Positions 1-6,626 are shown, counted from the stretch's first letter. The stretch: DNA of 24,341 bases from DATLYB01 sp964502525 (GCA_964502525.1 CAZCXH010000066.1:1-24341), one strand, 5' to 3'. The notes: a model not told the origin generated them from the sequence alone. A program made the numbers and translations.

Positions 1-78
1 TTCTAAAAATTCCACCACTTACTCCCTCTCCTTCTGGAGAGGGAAGGGGTGAGGCGATGAAAAAAGCAATTTTTAGAA
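1..78. repeat. Inverted-repeat element with internal hairpin
   Basis: A perfect 11-bp inverted repeat (TTCTAAAAATT at 1-11, its complement at 68-78) encloses a second hairpin, TCCCTCTCC-TTCT-GGAGAGGGA (23-44, 9-bp stem, 4-nt loop). From memory, the CCCTCTCC..GGAGAGGG core resembles GC-rich intergenic repeats common in Bacteroidota. The outer arms look like the ends of a small non-autonomous element or folded repeat; the left arm sits at the window edge and may extend further. No coding capacity is visible. Confidence 0.55.
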
Positions 79-100
79 CTGCCCTTAAGTAATTAAATCA

Positions 101-143
101 CTGTTTTCTGTTTCCGGCAATTTCAACCGTAAACAGAAAACTG
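101..143. repeat. Imperfect stem-loop just upstream of thyA
   Basis: Arms 101-117 (CTGTTTTCTGTTTCCGG) and 127-143 are inverted copies of each other, matching at 15 of 17 positions with a 9-nt loop. The right arm and the bases after it carry AACCGTAAA/GTAAACCG words that recur in the spacer at 1317-1401. The structure ends about 15 bases before the thyA start, so it may lie in the thyA leader. A regulatory role is inference only. Confidence 0.4.
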
Positions 144-157
144 TAAACCGACATGCA

Positions 158-952
158 ATGCAACAATACCTCCACCTCCTCCAGGATTTGCTCGACAAAG
201 GCATCAAGAAGGAAGACCGCACCGGCACCGGCACCTACAGCCTGTTCGGCTACCAGATGCGCTTCGATTTGCAAAAGGGATTTCCTTTATTAACCACCAA
301 GAAGCTTCACGTCAAGTCAATTATATATGAGTTGCTATGGTTTTTGAAAGGCGATACGAATGTGAAATATCTGAAAGAGAATGACGTCACTATCTGGAAC
401 GAATGGGCGGATGATAAAGGCGACCTCGGTCCTGTCTATGGCTATCAATGGCGTTCGTGGCCAACGCCTGATGGAAAAAAGATTGACCAGATCGGCAACG
501 TCATCAAAGAAATAAAAAACAATCCTGATTCGCGCAGGCTGATTGTTTCAGCGTGGAATGTGGCTGACCTCGAAAAGATGGCGCTTCCTCCGTGCCACTG
601 CCTGTTCCAGTTTTATGTTGCAAATGGAACGTTATCATGCCAGCTTTATCAAAGGAGCGCTGACAGCTTCATCGGTGTGCCGTTCAACATCGCATCTTAT
701 GCGCTGCTGACGATGATGGTGGCTCACGTTTGCAATTACAAACCGGGAGAATTTATTCACACTTTTGGCGACATTCACCTCTACACCAACCATGTGGAGC
801 AGGCGCATCAGCAGTTGATGCGCGACCCGCGACCGCTGCCCAGGATGGTCATCAACCCCGCGGTGAAAAACATCTTCGACTTCCAGTTCGAGGATTTCAG
901 CCTGAAAAACTACGAGCCGCATCCGCATATCAAGGCGGAGGTGGCGGTGTGA
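158..952 (+). CDS. thyA: Thymidylate synthase ThyA
   Basis: Converts dUMP to dTMP with 5,10-methylenetetrahydrofolate as methyl donor and reductant; cytosolic, needed for DNA synthesis. The 264-residue length equals that of the classical ThyA enzymes. Visible motifs: Arg21 in the phosphate-binding RTGTGT loop, the paired arginines of DSRRLIVSAWN (126-127), catalytic Cys146 in LPPCHC, the RSADSFIGVPFNIASYA block and the HIYTNH-like block HLYTNH near the C-terminal third. An in-frame-looking ATG five bases upstream (153) is in another frame, so 158 is the start. No dihydrofolate reductase gene follows; the next gene is convergent and ends 12 bases away. No Shine-Dalgarno is evident, as usual for Bacteroidota. 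Confidence 0.97.
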   Translation: MQQYLHLLQDLLDKGIKKEDRTGTGTYSLFGYQMRFDLQKGFPLLTTKKLHVKSIIYELLWFLKGDTNVKYLKENDVTIWNEWADDKGDLGPVYGYQWRSWPTPDGKKIDQIGNVIKEIKNNPDSRRLIVSAWNVADLEKMALPPCHCLFQFYVANGTLSCQLYQRSADSFIGVPFNIASYALLTMMVAHVCNYKPGEFIHTFGDIHLYTNHVEQAHQQLMRDPRPLPRMVINPAVKNIFDFQFEDFSLKNYEPHPHIKAEVAV

Positions 953-964
953 AAGGCGCAACGC

Positions 965-1273
965 TTATTTTCCAAGCATAGCGAGGGAAAAGGGAAACAG
1001 CCTTGCGGTCATCACTCCGTTCGCTACAGCCGGGTCGCTGTCCATGAATTTTCGCGCCTCCGTCAATGATTCGGCTTCGAAAATGCAGATGCCGAAGTTA
1101 TCCGCATCGCAGATGGACAAGTCACTTCTTCCCGCCAGCAGCACTTTTCCTTTTTCACAGTTTTGTTTCAAGTGGTTGAAGTGATCGGCTACTATTTTTC
1201 TTGTTACATCCGTCCAATTGGATTCAATGCGATAAGCGGGCGCGAGCCTGAGCCGGTAAATGAAATAGGGCAT
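965..1273 (-). CDS. YCII-related (YciI-like) protein
   Basis: A 102-residue protein of the YCII/dimeric alpha-beta-barrel family, usually about 90-110 residues. Supporting features: N-terminal strand YFIYRLRL, a DHFNHLK helix with His31/His34, the LLAGRSDL strand-turn, FGICIFEAESLTEARKFMDSDPAV with Asp80, and a hydrophobic C-terminal strand. In the family a His-Asp pair marks a putative active site, but the substrate is generally unknown, so no specific reaction is assigned. It is convergent with thyA (12-base gap) and divergent from the SGNH gene. A TATATTTG -7 promoter element lies at 1309-1316, giving a leader of roughly 25-30 bases. Confidence 0.85.
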   Translation of the reverse strand: MPYFIYRLRLAPAYRIESNWTDVTRKIVADHFNHLKQNCEKGKVLLAGRSDLSICDADNFGICIFEAESLTEARKFMDSDPAVANGVMTARLFPFSLAMLGK

Positions 1274-1308
1274 GATTCCTATTGCTTTGTCAAACGTTTC
1301 ATGTCAGA

Positions 1309-1316
1309 CAAATATA
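1309..1316 (-). promoter_or_regulatory. -7 promoter element of the YCII gene
   Basis: On the minus strand this reads TATATTTG, an exact match to the Bacteroidota -7 consensus TAnnTTTG. Expected transcription start is near 1302. No clear TTTG -33 element is seen; that position is taken up by TTTACGG-type repeats, which could act as operators (inference). Confidence 0.5.
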
Positions 1317-1401
1317 CGTTTACCGTTTATATGTTTACGGTTTGATGGTTTCTTTACGGTTTTGTTGTAAAGGGTAAACTGATAAACCGTAATCGGTAAA
1401 C
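1317..1401. repeat. Cluster of TTTACGGTTT-like repeats, both orientations
   Basis: Five to six degenerate copies of GTTTACGGTTT / AAACCGTAAAC occur: near 1317-1328, 1331-1343, 1352-1363 on the plus strand, and 1372-1380, 1384-1392, 1394-1401 in the opposite orientation. The same word flanks thyA at 125-149. The cluster lies between divergent YCII and SGNH genes and covers the upstream part of the YCII promoter. It could be an operator array or one of the short-period intergenic repeats seen elsewhere in the window. Confidence 0.5.
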
Positions 1402-1513
1402 AGCAGATACAGCCGGACAGAATTGACTTGAAGAAGTACTTAGGTTATTGGCTTATTAGTGATTAGGTTTACAATTTAGCGATCAATAATTCAATAACAA
1501 AAAACGGCAGGTT

Positions 1514-2602
1514 TTGAATTCCCGCGAAGGCAGCTTGATAAAAAGGCATCCGGTAAAGACCGTGGCTTTGCTGCTGCTGTTGCTGATAGCTTTGCTTGAG
1601 GTGGCTTTGCGCATCGCGTTTGCCGTGAAAGCCTATCCGGTGGGCACGCTTGCTCCCGCATGGCTCGCATTCAAGCCGGTTGATTCGCTGCAGGTATGGG
1701 ATTCATTTTACATGGATGAAAACGGTGTTTACAAGGCAAACCGGGATTATTGGAATCAGAACGTCCACCGCCAGTGGAAAATCAACCCGGAGGGCTTTCG
1801 CGGAAGGGAGTTCGTTGCCGATACGCTCAATGATTCCGTAATTTCCGTGTTCTTTATTGGCGACTCCTACACCTGGGGAGCGCATGCAGATCCGCCTGAC
1901 AGTTGCTTCGTGGACCTGCTGGATAAAGAAGGAAAATTTATTTGCTACAATGCCGGCATCCCCGGTACTGACCCGGCACAGTATGCGCAAGTGGCTAAAA
2001 TTTACGTTCCGCACCTGAAACCGGCATACACGCTGGTGATGCTTTACCTTGGCAACGACCTGATGGATTCCGTGAGACCCATCGTTCCGCGCAAAAATAT
2101 TTATTACCAAACCACGGCAGGCTGGCTGCCCGTCAGTTACAAAGAACGTCATTTTGCTTCAGCCCGTGAATCTTATCAATATGTAACGCATAAATTTTCG
2201 CCCCATTCATTATGGGAAAAGCTTATCCTAAAAACCGCCACCGGCACAGCCGCGCTCACCTTCCCGCTGCGGCTGGAGGAATACCGTGACTGGCAGAAAC
2301 GAAAAAACAGCTCCGTCACCAATGATTATCTGAAAGAAATTCTTGCCGTCTGCAAACAGAATAATTCAGCGTTGCGCCTCTTCATCATTCCCCGGGATGC
2401 CGACCTGAAAAAAGAGTTCTATAAAAATCCGCTGCATTATATCAGCCAACATTATCCCGAAGTGACGAAGGGATTGGAAAACATCTGCCATGTAATCCCC
2501 TTTCGGGAAGAGCATCTTTGCCCGCAGCCTGACGGGCACCTCAACAATGCGGGGCACAGGTTTGCGGCTGATTTCATCTGTAAAAACCTGGGTTACGAGT
2601 GA
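1514..2602 (+). CDS. Membrane-anchored SGNH/GDSL-like hydrolase
   Basis: A 362-residue protein with an N-terminal hydrophobic segment (about 16-38: VALLLLLLIALLEVALRIAF) preceded by basic residues, indicating a signal anchor with the catalytic domain outside the cytosol. SGNH blocks are visible: FIGDSYTW with Ser117 as nucleophile, NAG at 145-147, GND at 179-181, and a C-terminal DGHLNNAGH with Asp340 and His342. The family comprises esterases, lipases and carbohydrate O-acetyl hydrolases; the substrate cannot be deduced. Start: TTG at 1514 is the furthest upstream usable codon, with another TTG at 1535; both keep the anchor. It stands alone, followed by a 700-base spacer. Confidence 0.85.
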   Translation: MNSREGSLIKRHPVKTVALLLLLLIALLEVALRIAFAVKAYPVGTLAPAWLAFKPVDSLQVWDSFYMDENGVYKANRDYWNQNVHRQWKINPEGFRGREFVADTLNDSVISVFFIGDSYTWGAHADPPDSCFVDLLDKEGKFICYNAGIPGTDPAQYAQVAKIYVPHLKPAYTLVMLYLGNDLMDSVRPIVPRKNIYYQTTAGWLPVSYKERHFASARESYQYVTHKFSPHSLWEKLILKTATGTAALTFPLRLEEYRDWQKRKNSSVTNDYLKEILAVCKQNNSALRLFIIPRDADLKKEFYKNPLHYISQHYPEVTKGLENICHVIPFREEHLCPQPDGHLNNAGHRFAADFICKNLGYE

Positions 2603-2676
2603 AGTTAACCACGTTTAATATAAATCCCGATGGCATTATTATAGAAAGCCCCGCCTAAGTTTCTTCCAAAATCCTG

Positions 2677-2716
2677 AAGGGGTGATATATCGGTTTATTT
2701 TACCCCTTAGGGGTTT
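2677..2716 (+). terminator. Possible terminator/hairpin after the SGNH gene
   Basis: AAGGGGT (2677-2683) can pair with ACCCCTT (2702-2708), and a compact ACCCC-TTA-GGGGT hairpin (2702-2714) is followed by a T run. The hairpin lies about 100 bases after the SGNH stop, so it may be its terminator or a dispersed repeat. The stem is short, hence the low confidence. Confidence 0.35.
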
Positions 2717-2862
2717 TTACAGGCGAGATGATCTGCCTTTTTTTATAATAATTCTGGCTTGTCATGTTTCGCAGGCTAAAGGGTTGCAAACGCGCGCCAT
2801 CACAGGGGTAGTTGTTACGCGCGCTATATCTTCCATCAGCACATATCTTGATAATCTTATTC

Positions 2863-3027
2863 CATCACGGGACCGAAGGTTTCTACGCTGGCGATTTTCA
2901 TGGTGTGGTCGTAGTCGGTGACGACCGTGGGCGGGAAGTGGTGGCTGCCGGGCTCGCGCTTGCCGTCACAGAGCACCTTGACGCCCCGCTGCACGGCATC
3001 TTGTGTGTGGTCTTCGATGATTTTGAT
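2863..3027 (-). pseudogene. Aldehyde dehydrogenase gene remnant (55 codons)
   Basis: The minus strand encodes 55 residues that align without gaps to residues 325-379 of the intact aldehyde dehydrogenase at 6773-8350, 44 of 55 identical by my count. The piece includes the GKREPGSHHFPPTVVT block and the conserved ETFGPV motif. It lacks the cofactor-binding region, the catalytic Cys and Glu, and the C-terminus, and runs into a stop six bases past the homology. DNA differs strongly at third codon positions and is more GC-rich, so it is the relic of a different homologue, not a fresh copy of the local gene. It is almost certainly non-functional. Confidence 0.85.
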
Positions 3028-3056
3028 AATTGAAATCATTGTTAGCCTTTTTATTT

Positions 3057-3235
3057 CACACCCACACTCACACACGAACTCACACTCAATCTGGGTGTGC
3101 CCCCGATGGCTCGCTCGATGCGCGGCATCGGGGTCGGGCTGTCCGCTGCAATCTTTTTCTCTGCGCTCGATGCCAGTGCTGAAAAAGGATTGGAGTTTAC
3201 CCCGGTTTTTCTATCGGGGCTTCCATCCCTCACGC
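3057..3235. repeat. Structured GC-rich intergenic repeat
   Basis: Four nested or consecutive inverted repeats: CACACCCA (3057-3064) with TGGGTGTG (3092-3099); CCCCGATG (3101-3108) with CATCGGGG (3126-3133); AATCTTTTTC (3150-3159) with GAAAAAGGATT (3181-3191), pairing fully if one G-U is allowed; and CCCCG (3200-3204) with CGGGG (3215-3219). The core (GGGGTCGGGCTGTCCGCT at 3130-3147, ending in CATCCCTCACGC) resembles, from memory, a dispersed intergenic element frequent in Flavobacteriia and relatives. No protein is supported here. Confidence 0.6.
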
Positions 3236-3308
3236 GACCAAAGCTATGTGAAAATAAGGAACGTGAAGAAAACTTTCAGAAAGACAAACTAAAATATTTT
3301 TTTTGCAG

Positions 3309-4796
3309 ATGGTGAAGCAAACGCTTAAAGATATGCAGGAATTAGCCCGTCAAAGAGGCGGCAGATGCCTGTCGAAGGAATATTGGGATTTGCACACTCC
3401 TCTTGAATGGAGATGCAGCGAAGGGCATGTATGGGAAGCAACACCCTTTATTATCAGGCAGGGCGGCTGGTGCGCACAATGCCTCATTAAAGAGCAGAAA
3501 CTTGAAGAACTTCAGGAAATTGTTGAAAGTAAAGGTGGGAAATGCCTATCGAGGAAATATATTAACAGCGTCACAAAGCTGCAATGGGAATGTAAAGAGA
3601 GACATCGCTGGCACACCATTCCATCAATCATAAGTTCAGGGCATTGGTGCCCTCATTGCGCGGGGCTTGTGAAACTCACCATTGAGGAGATGTACGCGCT
3701 TGCAAAGAGCAGAGGCGGCAAATGCCTTTCGAAAAAGTATATCAACAACCACACAAATCTCGAATGGCAATGTAAAGAAGGACATCGCTGGAGAAGTACC
3801 GCTCATTCCGCTAAGAGCGGCCAGTGGTGCCCGCATTGTGCCGGGAGAGCTCCACTCGCTATTGAGCAGATGCGCACCCTTGCCAAAAGCAGAGGAGGCA
3901 AATGTCTCTCAAAAGAATATGTCAATAACAGAATACCGTTAGAATGGCAATGCAAAGAAGGACATCGCTGGAAAAGCACGGGGCATTCTGTAAAAAGCGG
4001 AAGCTGGTGTCCCTATTGTGCGAAGAATGTTCCGCTCACTATTGAGGAAATGCAACGGTTTGCCAAGAGCAAAGGAGGCGCGTGTCTTTCAAAGAAGTAT
4101 GTCAACTCTCAAGCCAAACTCTTATGGGAATGTAAGGAAGGGCATCGTTGGGAAGCTGCGGCCAGTTTAGTTCATTCACAGAGGCAGCATTGGTGTCCAC
4201 ACTGTTCAGGTAATGCAAGGCTCACCATTGAAGAAATGCGCTCCATCGCCCGGAGCAAAGGCGGCAAATGCCTTTCTGCGAAATATGTAAACTCCGAAAC
4301 AAAGTTGCAATGGGAATGCAAAGAGGGGCATCGCTGGGAAAGCACTCCGGGCACGATAAAAAACGGAAGCTGGTGTCCGCATTGTGCAGGGAGAGCTGCG
4401 CTCTCGATAGAAGAAATGCACGCAACTGCTCAGAAGAGGGGCGGTAAATGTCTTTCAAAGAAATATGTAGATACCCAAACTAAACTTCTTTGGGAATGTA
4501 AAGAAGGGCATCGGTGGAGCGCCAAACCTAATGCCATACGAAACGGTTCGTGGTGTCCTTATTGCGCACAACAAATTAAACACACGATTGCCGATATGCG
4601 CGCACTCGCAAAAAGCTACGGTGGCAAGTGCCTCTCAAAGGAATACATCAACAACAAGGTAAAATTGGAATGGGAATGTAAAAATGGGCATCGTTGGAAA
4701 AGACGTCCGACTTACCTTCAGAGAGGACGATGGTGCCGTAAATGCGCTGGTATAGAACGAACTCAAAAAGTCGTGCAAGTTATTCGCATTAGCTAA
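3309..4796 (+). CDS. Eight-repeat zinc-ribbon (treble-clef-like) protein
   Basis: About 495 residues made almost wholly of eight tandem units of about 60 residues. Consensus of a unit: [LT]-I-E-E-M-x-x-[LI]-A-[KR]-S-[KR]-G-G-K-C-L-S, then K-[KE]-Y-[VI]-N, then L-x-W-[EQ]-C-K-E-G-H-R-W, then W-C-P-[HY]-C-A. Each unit keeps four likely zinc ligands (WxC, the His of GHxW, and the CxxC pair) plus another Cys in GGKCLS. Unit starts, marked by the GG codons, lie at 3357, 3534, 3714, 3894, 4074, 4260, 4440 and 4620. This matches the DUF4379-type 'probable zinc-ribbon' domain (established family; function unclear). The protein is rich in Lys/Arg, which suggests nucleic-acid binding. No nuclease, helicase or signal peptide is seen. 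ATG 3309 is preferred to TTG 3303. The convergent gene ends 29 bases downstream. Confidence 0.85.
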   Translation: MVKQTLKDMQELARQRGGRCLSKEYWDLHTPLEWRCSEGHVWEATPFIIRQGGWCAQCLIKEQKLEELQEIVESKGGKCLSRKYINSVTKLQWECKERHRWHTIPSIISSGHWCPHCAGLVKLTIEEMYALAKSRGGKCLSKKYINNHTNLEWQCKEGHRWRSTAHSAKSGQWCPHCAGRAPLAIEQMRTLAKSRGGKCLSKEYVNNRIPLEWQCKEGHRWKSTGHSVKSGSWCPYCAKNVPLTIEEMQRFAKSKGGACLSKKYVNSQAKLLWECKEGHRWEAAASLVHSQRQHWCPHCSGNARLTIEEMRSIARSKGGKCLSAKYVNSETKLQWECKEGHRWESTPGTIKNGSWCPHCAGRAALSIEEMHATAQKRGGKCLSKKYVDTQTKLLWECKEGHRWSAKPNAIRNGSWCPYCAQQIKHTIADMRALAKSYGGKCLSKEYINNKVKLEWECKNGHRWKRRPTYLQRGRWCRKCAGIERTQKVVQVIRIS

Positions 4797-4825
4797 GCAA
4801 TACGGAATTCTTCGGCAGGTTATCG

Positions 4826-5239
4826 CTATTGTTTTTCTTCAGCCACTGCTAACTGCTGTTTCAGTTCAGCTACTTCTTTTTGCAATTCCGTAATCAGCGA
4901 AAGCAAATCCTTAGTGCCGTTATCAGAAGTTACCATAATGTTGTTTGCGGCAATTGTACCAAATACCTGTAAAGAAATTTCCCGGTAAGGCAAAGTGTGC
5001 GGTTGACCGACTCCGATATAGACGTTGCCTGACGAATCAACTGTCAGCCGTTGCATACCTGCCGTGCGAATTGAAAAGGGCTGAGTATTTACCGTACCGA
5101 TAAATTCCGGTCCATTCACAAAATCTCCGCCTTTGTGCCAGCAATCCATGCAGGTCTCCGGTCGAACCTGGGAGTGAGCATTTTGAACGGAAAAGACGAT
5201 AAGCAGCAAAGCAAGAATAAAAAGATTTTGATTTTTCAT
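4826..5239 (-). CDS. Small exported surface/fibre-like protein
   Basis: 137 residues from the ATG at 5239. The N-terminus is a clear signal peptide (KNQNLFILALLLIVFSV, cleavage likely after AHS). The middle contains the pattern GTVNTQPFSIRTAG-MQRLTVDSSGNVYIG, which resembles the beta-strand unit 'GTxNxQPLxIRTNGxxRMxIxxxGNVGIG' common in Bacteroidota tail-fibre-like and adhesin-like surface proteins; a CMDCW motif precedes it. The C-terminal 30 residues (LLSLITELQKEVAELKQQL) form a predicted coiled coil, probably for trimerisation. In longer relatives several units are present; here there is only one, so it may be a short form or a decayed gene. No export signal of the type IX C-terminal kind is visible. 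Confidence 0.7.
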   Translation of the reverse strand: MKNQNLFILALLLIVFSVQNAHSQVRPETCMDCWHKGGDFVNGPEFIGTVNTQPFSIRTAGMQRLTVDSSGNVYIGVGQPHTLPYREISLQVFGTIAANNIMVTSDNGTKDLLSLITELQKEVAELKQQLAVAEEKQ

Positions 5240-5274
5240 GACGGAAGGTACTTTATGGTTTAAGGAAATCATTG

Positions 5275-5409
5275 TTACAACAAGGGTTTAAAGACTTTCC
5301 CGGTAAGATGGTTTGCCAAATCAATTTCCTTCACAGCTCTATTATTGAACACAGCTTCAATACGGAAATCATCAAGGTATTTTGCGGATGTGATTTCGAG
5401 AAACATCAT
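5275..5409 (-). pseudogene. Truncated DUF2442-family gene
   Basis: A 44-residue reading frame (MMFLEITSAKYLDDF..., ending ..GKVFKPLL) that matches the first half of DUF2442 proteins, which normally run about 75-90 residues and continue with a 'KDxxxF' helix and a WxxGxDxxPE segment after the 'VFxPL' motif. Here a stop follows directly and no such continuation is seen in the next bases. It begins 32 bases after the nucleotidyltransferase stop, so the two were probably co-transcribed. DUF2442 proteins often accompany small toxin-antitoxin-like partners such as DUF4160. Probably a 3'-truncated relic; a short functional form is possible. Confidence 0.6.
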
Positions 5410-5441
5410 GCACATTCTTCACAATCAGCCATCGGTTATCA

Positions 5442-5762
5442 CTACTTTATTTCAATCCCCGTCTTTTTGATTTCATCAATGAAAGGGTCACCTTGTTTAA
5501 AATATTTAGCCGTAAAGGGATGCGGCTCTATATCCATGAAATCACGATTACTGATTTTCACCGGGGTTAACATACTCCAGTCTTTAAAGGGACTGCCGCT
5601 GAACCGGTCAGAAACCAAGGCGACATCAATGTCGGAATATTTGTGTGCGCGGTTTTCTGCAACGGAGCCGAAGAGAATCACTTTGCTGAAGGTGATGTTT
5701 CTGTCGGCACAGGCAGCGATAAAATCCCGGATAACTTTTATTGCATCTTGCCGAGTAAGCAC
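5442..5762 (-). CDS. MNT-type minimal nucleotidyltransferase
   Basis: 106 residues of the DNA polymerase beta-like minimal nucleotidyltransferase fold. The signature Gly32-Ser33, followed by the Asp44-x-Asp46 pair (FGSVAENRAHKYSDIDVALV), is intact, and acidic residues in the FMDIEPHPF block (Asp77, Glu79) could complete the metal site. Members commonly act as the antitoxin half of HEPN/MNT systems by modifying the HEPN toxin (established for MntA/HepT). No HEPN gene is found on either side: upstream is a MazF-like toxin, downstream a truncated DUF2442 frame. It therefore looks like an orphan. It has its own -7 element at 5785-5792, giving a leader of about 15 bases. Confidence 0.8.
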   Translation of the reverse strand: MLTRQDAIKVIRDFIAACADRNITFSKVILFGSVAENRAHKYSDIDVALVSDRFSGSPFKDWSMLTPVKISNRDFMDIEPHPFTAKYFKQGDPFIDEIKKTGIEIK

Positions 5763-5784
5763 TTCTTGAACTTTTTAGCTTCAT

Positions 5785-5792
5785 CAAAGATA
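5785..5792 (-). promoter_or_regulatory. -7 promoter element of the nucleotidyltransferase gene
   Basis: Minus strand TATCTTTG, an exact TAnnTTTG match, 22 bases before the start codon. It suggests that the nucleotidyltransferase is transcribed separately from the MazF-like gene 74 bases upstream. No convincing -33 element. Confidence 0.45.
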
Positions 5793-5836
5793 GACCTTGT
5801 GCGATTCCCTGATTAGTCCCATGATTTGCATCAAAT

Positions 5837-6172
5837 TTAAGAATTGATGAAGCGAGTGATATTGGCCTTCAACTCCTTCAGACGCTCAGATGTCAATGAG
5901 CCTAAGCTTCCTTCGATTTTTGATTCCCGGAAATTATGCAGCCATCCTGCACGAACCACCATGTCAAAGTCAAGTCCGGTTTGGGAAAATTCCTTGCTAT
6001 TGTTGGTAATAACTATGTCAAAACCTTTGTGAACCGCATAGGTTTTTCTTGAAATGCCGCAAATAAGCCAATCGTCAAAATAGGGAAGCTTCTTTATTAA
6101 AACGGCAGGACGCGGTTTGATTTCTCCGTCAGCCTGCTGGATGAAAGCCTTTACAATATCTCCCTCTTTCAT
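5837..6172 (-). CDS. PemK/MazF-like toxin
   Basis: 111 residues of the PemK/MazF (SH3-like barrel) family. Visible family features: N-terminal GDIVKAF strand, KPRPAVLI with Arg21 as the usual substrate-binding arginine, the DDWLICGIS strand, the TGLDFDMVVRAGWLHNF block, and the C-terminal GSLTSERLKELKANI helix. Characterised members are ribosome-independent endoribonucleases that arrest growth by cutting mRNA; the specificity here is unknown. Its ATG overlaps the stop of the upstream gene by four bases (ATGA), which implies translational coupling and points to that gene as its antitoxin. It ends 74 bases before the nucleotidyltransferase. Confidence 0.8.
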   Translation of the reverse strand: MKEGDIVKAFIQQADGEIKPRPAVLIKKLPYFDDWLICGISRKTYAVHKGFDIVITNNSKEFSQTGLDFDMVVRAGWLHNFRESKIEGSLGSLTSERLKELKANITRFINS

Positions 6173-6621
6173 TTCCTGAAATGAGGATTGGGATCCTTCA
6201 CTACTAAATGGCTGATATCATCTTCATCTGAAAAATATTCGGCTAACCTTTTTTCCGAGTATTTGTCCCAATCAGTTTTCTCATCTTCAGGCTTCTTTTT
6301 TTGTTCAATGTCAACCTGATAACCTTCCTTTTCGATTTCTTTTTCTACTTCTTCCACTGAATTATACCTGCCAAACAGTTTCTTAAGAATGTCTTCTCCG
6401 AATGTGCTTTTCTTCTCCTCGTCATTTTTCTTACCGCCCACCATTGCATAAACAATAACAATCATTATCACAATGACAGTTACCATTACGTACACGCTTT
6501 CCTTGTCAAGGCTTGTCAATACTTTGAAATGGTCTCCTTTCTGAGGATTTTCATGCAGAAGCCTATCGTAAATCTGCTTTGGATTTTTAGTCTTGTCAAT
6601 ATCTAATTCAATTACCTTCAT
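6169..6621 (-). CDS. Predicted single-span membrane protein, candidate antitoxin
   Basis: 150 residues. The first 42 form a small beta-like domain (KVIELDID...). Residues 43-62 (VYVMVTVIVIMIVIVYAMVG) are an unbroken hydrophobic stretch, a clear transmembrane helix, followed by GGKKNDEEKK. Next come a charged region (VEEVEKEIEKEG, 88-100) and a C-terminal segment with WDKYSEKRLAEYFSDEDD and VKDPNPHFRK. That last segment recalls the C-terminal tails of antitoxins paired with MazF-like toxins in Bacteroidota ('..YGDDEPxYxxxxVKEPNPxY', from memory). It overlaps the toxin gene by ATGA and precedes it, the usual antitoxin position. The membrane span is unexpected for an antitoxin. An exact -7 element at 6627-6634 would give a leaderless or nearly leaderless transcript. 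Confidence 0.6.
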   Translation of the reverse strand: MKVIELDIDKTKNPKQIYDRLLHENPQKGDHFKVLTSLDKESVYVMVTVIVIMIVIVYAMVGGKKNDEEKKSTFGEDILKKLFGRYNSVEEVEKEIEKEGYQVDIEQKKKPEDEKTDWDKYSEKRLAEYFSDEDDISHLVVKDPNPHFRK

Positions 6622-6626
6622 AATAT

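Noticed and set aside
2682..3315. Several overlapping open frames of 60-124 codons in the spacer before the zinc-ribbon gene
   Set aside because: They cross the aldehyde dehydrogenase relic and structured repeat in unrelated frames; the only meaningful homology is the minus-strand relic.
3357..4790. A CRISPR array or DNA satellite, because of the 180-base periodicity
   Set aside because: The periodicity is that of protein repeats: reading frame is kept and variation falls on silent positions; no spacer/repeat alternation exists.
5240..5441. A HEPN toxin partner for the MNT nucleotidyltransferase
   Set aside because: The downstream region has space for only the 44-residue DUF2442-like frame and no RxxxxH motif; upstream is a MazF-like gene.
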